From Ophiura sarsii (lineage: Eukaryota > Echinodermata > Ophiuroidea > Amphilepidida > Ophiuridae): a stretch of DNA of 64,000 nt. Shown here piece by piece: positions 22,815-34,258 of this stretch; position 1 is the stretch's first letter, and every line of letters begins with the position of its first letter. Position numbers and translations under genes: made by a program. The notes below the pieces were generated by a model. That model had not been told where the DNA came from and searched no databases. It worked only from the letters and a program-made list of their open reading frames with translations. The stretch covers positions 41,247,944-41,311,943 of the forward strand of contig CM069455.1 in NCBI GenBank assembly GCA_035610835.1. The letters are read 5' to 3'.

Positions 22815-25800
22815 TCAAGAAATGGTTTCAACAGATGTTGGCCCCATTTTAGTTAACTGTCCTTTTGAATTTGTAAGGCCTTCCCTCTGGTCGTTTTTCT
22901 TTCTTCTTTTTTGTACAAAACCATATATTACTGTCGCTAAGGAATACAGAAATGGGTTGACAGCGGAATTAATGGGCAGAATTAACGTTACAATCCAGGT
23001 ATAGACGAGCGGAGTAACTGCAACCCATCCGCTTTGCACAATGATTGAGAGCATAATGATAGGCAACCAACACATCATATCTGTCCATGACTACAATGCC
23101 TATCTTCATGGCCATTCGCAGTTCATCTTTTTTGGTTTGACTTCGACCGACACTTGCTGCGCTCTGTCGTGCCGTTACGAATATCCCGATATAGCAAATC
23201 GTTATCACCGCCAAGCATATGAAATTAATAATGCAAAATAACGCTATACCAAAGTACATACCCGGTTTAGTGCCAACAACGACTTCCTGAGTATTATCAA
23301 TTTCAATTGGGTGATTTCGTTCGGATAGCCCCACTTGAAATTGCCATGAGAGAGTCTCAAAGATATGACGTCTAGTGAGCGGGAGGCCGGTGCACACTTC
23401 GGAAACGTCATATAAATCCGGCGCAAATTCTGACAAAATGGTTGAAATTATACTTATCAGGACTGCAAATAACCACATTACGGCTACGACTACCCTCACC
23501 GACACTTCATCTAATCTCTTAGGGCTAAATGTATATCTGATACCCATAAATCTGTCTATGCTTAACAGAGTAATGATAAACACAGACGCTTCGCCTGACA
23601 AGACAGACAGTGTTCCGGCAACCTTACAGGTAATGCTTGATCTCCAAGCTTCAGAGGGGAAATAACCAAGATATGAATAATAAATATCTGCTGAAGCTAT
23701 TACAAGCATGTACAAACCCATAAAGAGATCAGAAATTGACAGATTTGCGATCAAAATAAACTGAACTTCGTTAGTGACTTTACGTTTTGCATAACGGTAG
23801 CAAAGCACACACATATTACTGATAACGGTAAAAATGCCTAATATCCACAGAGTGATTCTTTGAACTCGATTCGAAAGCAATCTGCCACATGTCAGAAATT
23901 GAGAACGAGGAATTGTAGCCGTGCATGTTGCCGACTCTATGAAGCAACATGTTGCGTCTTTGTCAACCATTATTATCGTTTCATTATGGAATGCTCGAAA
24001 AGAATCATAGTTTACAACGTGCAGCCTATTTTGTCTCAAATCTACGATATCAAGTGAGGTCAGTGAATTATTACCAAAATAAGACCCAGCATCGAATCTA
24101 TTAAACCAATTTTCCGATACATCTAGATATTCCAGACGCAACATATTTTGTAGTAGACCATGCGAGAAATTTGAAAGTTTATTGTTCGAAAGCAAAATGC
24201 ATATTAAATAGTGGTACTTCACGGACATCGGCAGCTGAAAAAGAACTAAATTATTGTTACTTAAGTCAATAAATTCAATTTTAGTAAGTGATTGTAATAC
24301 CTGTGAATTCAACGACATAATGTGATTACTGGATATGTTTAGCTGTTCCAGTTCGGCTAGTCTTTCGAACTGTTGAGGGTGTAGCTCCAATATCTCGTTG
24401 TTTGCTAGAAATAACAAACGTAGTTTGGGTAGGTTGTTAAACTGTTGCGGGTGTAGTTTCACAATACTGTTGGTGGACATAAAGAGTCTCCTAAGATTAG
24501 CAAGCCTTCCAAATTGCTGAGAGATTAGCTTCACAATATTATTGTCTTCGAGATTTAAATCAAAGAGATGAATAAGTTCTTGAAACTGCTGTGGATGAAG
24601 CTCCACAATATTATTATTGGAAAGAAATAAGTGTTCTAGTTTGGTGCAACAGTTTCGGAACTGTTGCGGGTGTAGATCTGCTATTTCATTGTTGGACAAA
24701 TCTAGCAATAGCAGGTTGACTAGTGTTTTAAACTGTTGCGGGTGTAGCTTTACTATATTATTGTCGGAGATAAATAGTGATCGTAGGTTGTTTAATGCTT
24801 CAAACTGCTTCGGGTGTAGCTCAAAAATGTCATTGTCGGAAAGATCCAATCTGACGCTTAGATTGGACAGCCCATGAAACTGCTGCCGGTGAAGTTTAAC
24901 TAGACTATTGTTGGACAGAACTAGATAGGTCAGAATAGTGAGTGGTTCAAACTGCTGTGGGTGAAGCTCTGCTATACTGTTGCCGGACAATTCCAACCTT
25001 TGAAGTTTGGTAAGGTTTTCAAACAGTTTCGGATGTAACACCACAATGTTATTATGGGACGCATATAACATATAAATGGAGATTAGCCCTTGAAAATGAT
25101 CCGGGTGCAACTCCACGATATTATTGCGGGACAAATTAAGAGCTATCAGACCAGCGAGCGGTTCAAATTGGTTCGGGTGTAACACAGCGATAACATTGCC
25201 TGAAAGTTCTAGAACTTTCAGATTGGTGAGCCCAGAAAACTGCTCTGGATCCATCACTGCAATAGAATTAGCTGAGATATATAATATCACCAGGTTAACA
25301 AGCCCTTCAAATGACAGCGGTTGTAGTATCATGATGCGATTTCCGGACAGATCTAAATAAAACAGGGTGGTTAGGTTTAAAAACTGCCGTGAATACACCT
25401 CCAGCATTTGATTGCTGGATAAATCTATCCCAAACAGCATGGTCAGTCCTTTGAACTGATTGGGGTGTAGCTCCACAATACTGTTGTTGGACAAATCTAT
25501 CCAATATAGGTTGTTCCAATAAAGTGCGTTCGGTGTAATCAGGGGCGTAACTACTTTTTTTGAGTGGGGGGGATGAAAATTATCAGACTCAAATACGGCA
25601 GGGCTGTCAAGTTCAGAGTAATGTTCAGAGTGAGACTTTTTTAACCTCAAAATATTTTTTTACTCGCTACGCTCGTAAAACTATTGCCCGCCTTTTGTAA
25701 CCCAAATAATACACTTTTTACAGATTGGGCTCATTTTGTAGCCCAAAAATTCAGGAATAATGCACTTGTCAATTGTCATTTTATGCCATCGGATTTAGGA

Positions 25801-27026
25801 CTTTGGACCAACTATGTATTCTCTTATATACACTAGCCTATTGCGACTTTCTTTTCCCTTGCAAGTGGCGTAACTAGACTTTTTCATTTGGGGGGGCAAG
25901 AAGGGGCAGTGACTTGAAATGGGGGGGGCTCCTAAGATTTGTTGAGTAAATAGATGCGCGCGTAGCGCGCGGAAATTTTCGACTTTACAGCTATTTTTTG
26001 GACAATTGAGCTACATTTTGGCTCTAAACAAGCTTGTACCAAATAATATATCAGTTTAGGAAGACATATGCGCGCGTAGCGCGCGAAATTTTTTCATATA
26101 TGTACTTTTGACCATCATAATTCCATGATTCCTTTCGTCAAATGAACCGACAGTGCCAATCTCAACCGACACGATGTCATTATTGGGGAGGATTTGGTGT
26201 GTACTTTGTTTGTAAATTTTATTTACAGCCGTACTTGATTTCATTTGGGGGGGCGAGCGGGGGGGGGGGGGGCAAGGGTTCCAAGTGGGGGGGCTCCCGC
26301 CCCCCCCCCCCCCCCCCCCCCCCCCCTCCCCCCCCCCCCCCCGCTGGTTACGCGTCATTGTTTTCATTTTAAAATGATAAAATCCAAACTGCAATGAATG
26401 AATTGAATGTCCCAGTGTGGTTGTGTCCAGTGTGCAGTGTGTGAATCTTTACGCCCACCTATTTGTTTAAATACGTCACTTTTAAAATTATTGGTTATGA
26501 AAAATCTGGGGGGGGGATGATTACATTAGGCATCCCCCCCAGGTAAAAATCTGGGGGGGATATATCCCCCCCCCCCATCCCCCCCTGTTGTTACGCCAGT
26601 GGGTGTAATTGCATGTAGCCCAGTGCTACGCCAGGATAATAAAACAATCGAGGGGCTTTTCATATTATCATAATCTGAGGTGTTGTGCTTTGTCATGTCA
26701 TAATCTTCGGAAATCCGTGAGGAGAAACTTGATGGATACAAAACTTGTAATGTCGAAGATGTTCCATTAGGATAGTGAATTGTCAATTCTGGATTGCCTA
26801 ATGTACAGATGCACCTAAATGGACAGTGGAATCTCAAACTCATAGTAGTTATCTGGTACTGTCGATAAACCAAAGTTGTCGATAAACCGCAGCCAACTGT
26901 ACAATTAATAGGATGGTCGTCTATCCCGCGAACGCTAACGGGCAAACCAGATGTCAACATGATAGCTAATACAAGTACCCTATATATCGGGTTTGTTGTA
27001 CGATCTGCATTTCTCTCAGATGCCAT
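22815..27026 (-). pseudogene. Leucine-rich-repeat GPCR (relaxin/glycoprotein-hormone receptor-like), interrupted
   Basis: A class A receptor with an LRR ectodomain, expected at the plasma membrane and coupling to G proteins. Part 1 (27026-26602) gives a signal peptide (residues ~1-34, VLVLAIMLTSG core) and a Cys cluster HCPFRCIC like an LRR N-cap. Part 2 (25531-22815) gives about 21 LRRs of the form LxxLxLSNNxIxxLHPQQF, then seven membrane segments: TM1 near residue 702 (ITLWILGIF), an NLSISDLFMG helix, IDRFMG at ~801 in place of DRY, CWLPI in TM6 and NPFLYS in TM7. The parts are separated by a transposon (25540-26601) with an 8 bp target duplication; its removal restores frame. One extra base at 23085-23086 shifts TM6. 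Without both lesions the reading would be ~1,045 residues in a single exon. No LDLa module is seen. It could be a pseudogene, a mutant allele or, for the frameshift only, a base error. Single-exon class A receptor expansions are known in sea urchins. Confidence 0.9.
25540..26601. mobile_element. hAT-like non-autonomous element inserted in the LRR-GPCR
   Basis: The ends are 'caggggcgtaactac' at 25540 and (reverse complement) 'cactggcgtaacaacagg' at 26601. The flanking octamer GGTGTAAT is duplicated at 25532-25539 and 26602-26609. An 8 bp duplication with CA(G/C)..GGCGTAAC ends is typical of hAT elements. Inside are a second pair of GGCGTAAC-type ends (about 25864 and 26355, suggesting nesting), two 'gcgcgtagcgcgcg' words, G runs and a C tract of about 50 bases with few interruptions near 26295-26342. 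No transposase is encoded. Confidence 0.9.
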
Positions 27027-27633
27027 CGCTGTAACTTAAATGCTTACTTTACTCGTCACACTAAGCCTGGATGAGGTGAATCTTCGATTTGCTAGTTGCA
27101 CATAACTAACCGTGTTATATTCTCGCTATACAGTGCCTTCAGTTTCTTTCCATCATTGGTGAATGAATCAAAAAGTATCAAGGATTTTGTCGAGTTAGAT
27201 GCAGTGATATTGCACACGGTAGATATTTGAAGACGATTATGACTTTGCAATATCGACAAACAAGCTATAGCATGTCGTTACACCAATGGTGGAACACGTC
27301 AAACTTAGCACTGCATGCTGGTGATAAAACGACACTTCCCCCTTTTCGCCAAATACGGTCATTCCTGGGAGGTAAATGCGATATCATCATATCATTGGTT
27401 CTCGGTTGTTAAGCTCAACTCAGTGTACATAAAAGCCGCGAGTCGATAATATATGAAATAATAAAGCAATTGTTTGTCACGCGACTATTTTTCAGCGCGC
27501 TTGCAAGATGTATGATATTATTTGTTCATAATGAAACAAACCTGTACTTTTACATGTTCATTACGCTCGTTGCAGAGATCAACTTAATTTCTAGCAAGGT
27601 CACATCATGGATACAGTGTGTATTTGGTGCAAC
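27027..27633. promoter_or_regulatory. Presumed upstream region of the LRR-GPCR
   Basis: This lies 5' of the receptor start on the minus strand. No clear TATA box or start-site consensus is placed with confidence, and no other gene was recognised. It is listed only because of its position. Confidence 0.3.
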
Positions 27634-28014
27634 TTAAAGGGGCATTGAGATGTGTATCGATAAACTAAATGAGCAAATAACGTAAAGATAATCATCAACA
27701 TAACCCAAATCCAACATGTCATACAATTCCGACATCGCCTTCATGCCAAAATAAGAAAATGACGGTACTTCCGGGTTGAGATTTGCCACGAAAGTCCGTG
27801 AGTAATGCATAACTTCGGAAATAAGAACCTGAGTTTCGATATGATCATATCGAAACTAAGAAAATCATGAAATTTGATATGATAAACGGCGAATGTTGGT
27901 AAACTGTTTCAGATGATAGTTAGTATATGCCCAAGTATTACTTTGATGCAAAAAAACTGATTTCCAGGATAATTGAGGGCGCACTCCCATACGTATCTCT
28001 CAATGCCCCTTTAA
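27634..28014. mobile_element. 381 bp TTAA-flanked MITE
   Basis: TTAA at 27634 is followed by 'aggggcattgaga'; 'tctcaatgccccttt' ends in TTAA at 28011. TIR similarity to 20382-20788 indicates a shared superfamily. It is non-coding and lies about 0.6 kb 5' of the receptor gene. Confidence 0.87.
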
Positions 28015-28238
28015 AAGCATAGTGTGAGATAAGGCCACCCAAAACGTCGAGTAAACTTTTATTCAGTTGGTTCACTGAGAGAACGTGTACTGTTGGCACA
28101 CAACGCTGACATCCAATCACATCCGGAGACTTACTGGTTTTGCTAAAATATCCCTACACTGCTAGCTACAGCTGTGAAATATAATGCGGTGCAGTCCTGC
28201 ATAGACAAACTAAAGTATGGCAGAGGCGAATAACTTGT

Positions 28239-28640
28239 ATATTAATACGCAGCGATGGAAATACCCACATGACTTTCCACCCGGGGTAGACCAACCCGGG
28301 GTAGACCAACCCTAAGTCGACCAACCCTGGGTGGACTACAATAGCGCCCTCACGGAATAAACCGCATAATACTGTTTAAAAAAACACCTTGGAAACTATA
28401 TTCATTCTAAATTATATGTTAAAACACTCAGGGGGTTGGCGGTCGGGGAGGTAAAAACAAGGACGGATCATTAAAAACAAGGACGGATCATTCTAAAACA
28501 ACCCCGGGACTGTCCACCCAGGGACTGTTTCTAACCCTAACCCTAACCCTAACCATGGTCCACCCAGGGTTGGTCGACTTAGGGTTGGTCTACACAGTGT
28601 GGAAAGTCATGTGGGTATTTCCATTGCTGCATATTAATAC
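28239..28640. mobile_element. ~400 bp TIR element carrying (CCCTAA)n
   Basis: The left end 'attaatacgcagcgatggaa' with 'atacccacatgactttccac' is matched by the reverse complement ending 'ccattgctgcatattaat'. Inside, 'gtagaccaaccc'/'gggttggtctac' words pair as further inverted repeats, and a run of about four CCCTAA telomere-type units lies at 28531-28553. Confidence 0.85.
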
Positions 28641-29680
28641 CTCTTTGCTCAAATAGCCCGCCCATTGTGAGATGGTACATGCCCGGAATATGGGTCATTG
28701 TACCCTGGATATTATACCCACAAGGAGGTTAGATTTACACTTTAAAGGCCGACGTATACATTATTTTGCTTTGTGGCTATCCTTACAAGTTTAAAACAAC
28801 ACAATTTAAATATTTAATGTGAAGAAGTTTAATTGTAACACATTCATTTTTAACAAGAAAATATTATTTTAATTGATTTTATGGTTTGTAACATACTTAT
28901 AAATTATATAATAGCTCAGGATACAACTCACTGGTAATGATAGGTTTAATATCTTTCCATGATTTGACACCTCATACAAATGAAACATGGATACCTATAA
29001 AAAAAGATAAGTTGAAGGTTGTAATAATATGAAGAGTAACTATTTAAAAATATCGAAAAGCTTGCATGTAATTGTACAATATGAAATTCGAATTCTAAGA
29101 AATAAGTAAGTTCTTGAAAAAGTACATTTGTACCAAACAATCGTAAAAGGTTAGGACATATTTTTAGTCCAAACCGGCCCGAAAAATGCTTTACACAATG
29201 GGGAAGGGGTAGGGAGGGCGTTTTCACAAAAAGTACATTGGACTTTGTCAGATTAAGGGGGTGGGGGATGGGGCGTGCGCCTCCCTATATAGTTACGGGT
29301 CTGAGCCCCAACATACATTGAGCACAACTTAAACAACTTGGAACCCAAAATACTGGGAACCACAGAAATGATACCGGGAACCAACAAAAAGACAGGCCAA
29401 CCCCACATCCCCTATCACCTAAGCCCCCAACCAACATCCATAACCCAACACCGCCACCCTTTCCACATCTAACCCCTAAAAATGATAATGGATCAATCCA
29501 AACATTGATGTAACCAATCAGAGCTGTGATAAAATTACTAGACTAATACATGTAATACGGGCTCATATCAGTCATCAGATACAGAATAATGATAAATTGC
29601 TCTGGTAATACGGGAAAATATTCATTGGGACATTAGTTGTTTCTATAACATGCCATGATTATTTTCTATTTGCATTGATG
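28641..29680. other. Unannotated spacer
   Basis: No coding signal or repeat pair is supported. A/T-rich in the first half and C/A-rich at 29300-29480. Confidence 0.5.
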
Positions 29681-29697
29681 CCCCCCCCCCCCCCCCC
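29681..29697 (+). repeat. Poly-C tract
   Basis: An uninterrupted run of about 17 C. Length is likely to be unreliable in any assembly. Confidence 0.9.
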
Positions 29698-29822
29698 TGA
29701 TCAACCTGACCCCTCGCCGCAGGCAGCCGCCATTCTACACTCTTAACCCGACATACACGGCCGGCGCCCCACCCCCTATCGCACGTGGCCTGTGGCATCC
29801 TCCGCCCTGCCCGTGGGCTCTC

Positions 29823-29937
29823 TCTAACCCTAACCTTAACCCAAACCTAACCCTAAACCCTAACCCTGCCCGAACCCTTAACCTAACCCTAACTCTAACC
29901 ATAAACCTAACCCGAACCCGAACCTTAACTCTAAATT
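29823..29937 (+). repeat. Degenerate interstitial telomere-like repeat
   Basis: About 115 bp are made of CCCTAA and close variants (CCTTAA, CCCGAA, CTCTAA, CATAAA). It is too degenerate and internal to be a chromosome end. A shorter perfect run is at 28531. Confidence 0.85.
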
Positions 29938-30009
29938 TTTCACACCCTGCGATGTAGCCTTTTCGAATTGCATGTACATGTACATTATCATCCACGCCGG
30001 AGTTAATAT

Positions 30010-30215
30010 AAGCCTATACTATCTTCTGAAGATAGCACATGTTAGATGCTATCTTCAGAAGATAGCTAACCTTAAATTTTACTTTCAGCAGAAAGCATCG
30101 TGCTCAGAAGACAGCATGCGTCGTTACTAGGCGCGATTTAACGCCTACGGGTGCGTTTGCGTGTTTATACGCTTGATCCTCGTCAACTGCTATCTTCTGA
30201 AGATAGTAATTTTCT
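30010..30215. repeat. Cluster of CTATCTTCTGAAGATAG palindromes
   Basis: The palindrome 'ctatcttctgaagatag' or a close variant occurs at about 30020, 30048 and 30190, with degenerate forms near 30085-30115. Related hairpins (gctatct...agatagc) appear at 33226-33250 and 38096-38118, and in every unit of the 10.3-11.2 kb minisatellite. Confidence 0.75.
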
Positions 30216-30744
30216 ATACCAAACATCCTTCAATTTGGGTGAATGATCCGGATTTCGTCAGAAAAGATGACGAATTGTAAATAAAATGAAAATGATTGAA
30301 TAAAATGGCTTTTGACACTGTTAATACAAAACCATATTCCCCCTATGACTATCACGATGGAAAACAAGGTTTTCGCTCTTTGTCGGGCGTATGTTGGGGT
30401 TTACCGGGGTTCTAGAAAATTGAAATAACTCAAAAACTATTTAACCAATATCCATGAAAGTTTGAATGTGATTTTTAAATGAAATTTGGTTTATGAATAA
30501 ATGAAATTTGGTTTATGAATAACTAAAATACTGAAATAAAATAATGATATTAAAATTAAAGTTCCTGTTCTAAGGTAGCAGTCCTCTAAATGTCCCGGAT
30601 TGAAAACTGGCAACTCTTCTTGCGCAATATTAAGTTATAAATAGCGTGATTGAAATAGTGATATATCGGTAACTAAATTGATTTAGCAGCCGTGATAGGT
30701 ATCAAATTAAAGCTGAAAATATTCAGTTTAATAATATAACAATC
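30216..30744. other. Spacer with a 22 bp direct duplication
   Basis: 'aatgaaatttggtttatgaa' is present twice in tandem at about 30478-30522. Otherwise unannotated. Confidence 0.6.
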
Positions 30745-31092
30745 ACAATCAATATTAATAATAATAATAATATTACCGTTCTTATATAGCGCTTTCCACA
30801 ATGCAAGCACAGTCCCAAAGCGCTTTTTAAATCAACTAGTATTATCGCTGCCAGTTTAGATATCAGAATCCTTTGGTCGCTACACTTAGGCGGCTACCAG
30901 TCGACAAGTGCACAAGCCTATCAGCACTACTTAGATTTTGATATCCTAACAGCTCCCCAAATATCGCTTGGTCGACGAAGCAATTGAGACTAAGTACCTT
31001 GCCTAAGGATACAAACATGTTGGCCGCAGCGGGGCTCGAACTCACAACTTTTGCATCGTGAGACCGGCGTCTTATCCACTAGACCACACACG
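30745..31092 (-). mobile_element. tRNA-derived SINE
   Basis: Read on the minus strand, the 5' part has an A-box-like 'tggtctagtggataagac' and a B-box 'gagttcgagccc' in tRNA spacing. A middle domain containing 'ggcaaggtacttag' follows, and the 3' end has 'aaagcgctatataagaac' followed by (ATT)n. A tRNA head, central domain and LINE-like tail define a SINE whose tail matches the CR1/L2-type ends at 20.0 and 52.2 kb, its probable mobilising partners (inference). Confidence 0.88.
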
Positions 31093-31199
31093 CTCTACAT
31101 TAACAACATATTGTTACGAAATCTCAGTCCTAATTTCACGGCGTAAGATTGAAGTCATGCAAAAACTCAACTTGTAAAATGACGATAGAGGGGGCAAAT

Positions 31200-31531
31200 G
31201 CCCAATTGTAGAAAATCTATCCATACTCGCCACATATTTTACGATTTTATTCGATAGTCTATTAAAATAGCTAGAGTTTAATACCACATTCAATGATTTT
31301 CTATGTGTAAATTTCAATATATTCTTGACGGAAAATGGTTCAAATCATCAAATAATCTGAAATCAAGGTGACCCGTATGTGTAATGCGTCATATTTCGGG
31401 GGGCATAAATAGACATTTATACATAGAAATTCATTAAACATGGTTATAAATTGTAGCTTTGATAAAGATCTTTCGATTAAAATCGTAAAATATGTAGGGA
31501 GTATAGATAGATTTTCCACAATCGGAGAACT
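31200..31531. mobile_element. ~330 bp imperfect palindrome
   Basis: The arms share 'aaaatctatc.atactc', 'acatattttacgatttta' and 'tttctatgt.taaat' words in opposite orientation, with a spacer near 31350. It is diverged and non-coding, probably an old foldback element. Confidence 0.75.
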
Positions 31532-31929
31532 AAGCCCGTCTGTCGTAATTTAAACACTTGGTTTTTGTATGTGTCTGGTTTCCACCATAATCGTAGGCCT
31601 AACATTTTACTAATATCAAATGGTTGAAATTTCTCTATCATTTTTAACCATGTTCTTAAATATTGTCTCGGGTTTAATTTGACACCAAACTCAATTTCTA
31701 AATCACTTTAGTCATTGAGATCTCATCGTTTAAAGAGACGCGCATCCATCAAGATAAGAAGTAAAAATGGTGTCTAAATTTGACTAGCTATTATTTAGGG
31801 GTGTGCTACCTTAACCAATCACATTTCAGGATTCATGTCTACTAAATGATAAGAGTGTAAATCAGTTTTCATTAAGATTTTCTTATAGAAATTCACAAAA
31901 TTCAGTTTGGACTTCGTGTGGAATCAAAA
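31532..31929. other. Unannotated spacer
   Basis: Nothing supported was found. Confidence 0.5.
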
Positions 31930-32085
31930 CGTTCAGATCTGATTTTTTTAGGTTTTTTTCAGATTTTTTCAGATTTGTTAAAAAATATATCTGATTTTTT
32001 TTTTTTTTTTTTCAGATTTAAAAAATATATATATATCTGATTTTTTTTTTCCAGGTTTTTTTCAGATTTTTTTAAAAAACAGTTT
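31930..32085. repeat. T-rich tandem degenerate repeat (CAGATTTTTT)
   Basis: 'cagattttttt' and 'atatctgatttttt' units repeat across about 150 bp with long T runs and a short (AT)n. Confidence 0.85.
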
Positions 32086-32119
32086 AAATGGCATTGAATA
32101 TTAAATTAAGTGTTTATAA

Positions 32120-32698
32120 CATATAAAGGGTTCAACAAAAGAAAGTATACCACTTTGTTTATGTCATTTTTAGTAACATTCAATTTTTTTGGGACCAAAC
32201 AGGCTAGATAGGCATTTAGATGAATCTTTTAGACAAAATTTGATACCAAATTTGCCCCCTAACAACAAAGATAAACCATGATTAGCACCATTTAAAGAAA
32301 ATTAGTCATTTTTCAAAAGTCACATTTTCAATACACATACGTGGGAAGAAAAGACCACATGTTACCTGTTCATAATCAAATAGCTCACTCAGGCACAACC
32401 CAACACAGTTGCACTGTGTGATCAATATCCATTCCCGGCCATTCAAAGTGCCACGCACAGCATTTTCTCGCGGCTTGCGTGCGTTGAAAATGTGACTTTG
32501 AATTGAAAAGTGACCAATTTTCTTTAAATGGTGCTAATCATGGTTTATCTTTGTTGTTAGGGGCAAATTTGGTATCAAATTATGCCTAAAAGATTCATCT
32601 AAATGCCTATCTAGCCTGTTTGGTCCAAAAATAATTGAATGTTACTCAACATGACATAAACAAAGTGGTATACTTTCTTTTGTTGAACCCTTTATGTG
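32120..32698. mobile_element. 579 bp foldback element
   Basis: The left end 'catataaagggttcaacaaa' and the right end 'gttgaaccctttatgtg' are inverted. The arms stay similar for about 230 bp each (for example 'ggcatttagatgaatctttt', 'accatgattagcaccattta'), around a unique centre near 32340-32480. It is non-coding. Confidence 0.9.
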
Positions 32699-34258
32699 CG
32701 ACTCTTAGAGTGATTTCAACTCATTGTTTGCTGAACTTTGAGCTTCCGCTGGTAAAATTAAATAAAAAATCATTAAAAAAAAATCAAAATAATCCGCCCA
32801 CCCGCCCCTCCTCTCTGAAAGTTGTGAAGGACAACAGAACAATTTGTTTGACCTAATCGCCAATGTTACCAGTGAAAAACACAAATTTGAAAGATCTCTC
32901 AACATTTACCTTAGATGATATTCACATTTTATAGTCAGTGTGCATGTCGGTGATGTCCCATTAATCATATTTTATCAAATTCAAGTCTTTTAAATTGAGG
33001 ATTATGTCATGCAAACTTTCCAATTCTAGTTTAGCAACACTTCTCAAGGGTATGGGATATCCCATTTAGTGTAGTGCAGCCTTAATTCAATTAATATTGT
33101 GCTGAATTTACTTAAAATGTGCTGGAATAGTTAGTTACCTTGAATCATTTGAAACATTTTGTGATCATTTTAATGATATTATCATGTTGTTACAATTATT
33201 TTTGAGAGGAAATTGTCAGGAATGGATACCTGCTATATACTGAAGATAGCAAAATTAACATAGCAGTATTACTCGATAACTCGTTAACCATTACATTTTG
33301 TGAGGACAGCATTTAAAAATAAAAAAATACTTGTCAGGACAGCGTTCATCCTTTTTAAAGAAATTCTTGTTGAATTGAATGTCTAGGTGTTTGTTTGACT
33401 GAAAAGTACATGCAAAGACTGAAAGACTGAAAGGTACATGCACTGTGTTGTTGTACAAAAATTATCAAAATAAGATTCCAAACTGATAAAATTAGTGACT
33501 TTTCACACCAATGTTCAAATTTGATTAATTTATCTACACAATAACACAGCAGAATGTACCCTTCATCAGACTTTGTTTATCATTTAACTTACCTTAGAAA
33601 TGGTTTTGCCTCCAGAATGCAGGCATTATACACGACACCTTCATGGATGCGACCATCAGATCTTGAAATAGTCAACGACCTTTTTACATAGAAATAATAG
33701 GCATATACGACGGGTATTAAACAAATTATAAATATTTTTAAACAGGTTCGCCGTCGGGGTAGACCTTTTTACGTTTACTCGATAACTCGTTAACCAAACA
33801 TCGGAAGTGGGGCAAACTATACATTTTCGGAATCCTTGTGCTCAGCCCAGCAAATTGGTATGCTCGATAGCTTAATTGAAGCCATTTGAATTTTGGGGCC
33901 CCTCTATCATCGTAAACACATTATTCGTAATAAAACATTGTTTTTATCCGATCTTTATTCTTTTTTCCCCGCCAAATTGGCTATTCATAACCGTAATACA
34001 ATGCATGCCTTTCTACCTGAGAAACATCTGCGCAATCATATTCATCCCATTTCGTGCTATTTTTGACAGTTTTCTTCAGCCAAATTATATCAAAACACAA
34101 CATAAATCTGGTGAAACAAGGTATTTTACATCGGGTAAACATCACATGATTTAAAAGTCACATGACCACTCAAAGTCATATGATCAATGTGTCACCTGTT
34201 CTAAGGCCGCTAAAGTGGTTATAGCGTTTTCTCCGTGCGGCCTTTTGGGTTGAAAGGG
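32699..34258. other. 1.56 kb unannotated spacer
   Basis: Only a direct repeat of 'actcgataactcgttaacc' (33271 and 33777) and a small hairpin near 33226-33250 were noted. No gene was recognised. Confidence 0.5.

Noticed and set aside
22969..23084. C-terminal tail DRYDVLVAYHYALNH as receptor sequence
   Set aside because: It follows the one-base frameshift; the adjacent frame gives a proper TM6-TM7 with NPFLYS ending at 22815.
25540..25650. N-terminus MRLKKSHSEHYSEL... as the true receptor start
   Set aside because: These codons lie inside the inserted element beyond the 8 bp target duplication; the receptor's own start is at 27026.
26056..26394. Gly/Pro-rich small proteins on either strand
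   Set aside because: They are translations of G/C homopolymers within the transposon.
29823..29937. A chromosome end
   Set aside because: The block is short, degenerate and flanked by ordinary sequence on both sides.
29735..29995. Arg/Val-rich protein on the minus strand
   Set aside because: It is a translation of degenerate telomere-like repeats.
32635..32905. Small proteins on both strands at 32.6-32.9 kb
   Set aside because: They overlap the foldback arm and A/T-rich flank, with no domain and no codon bias.
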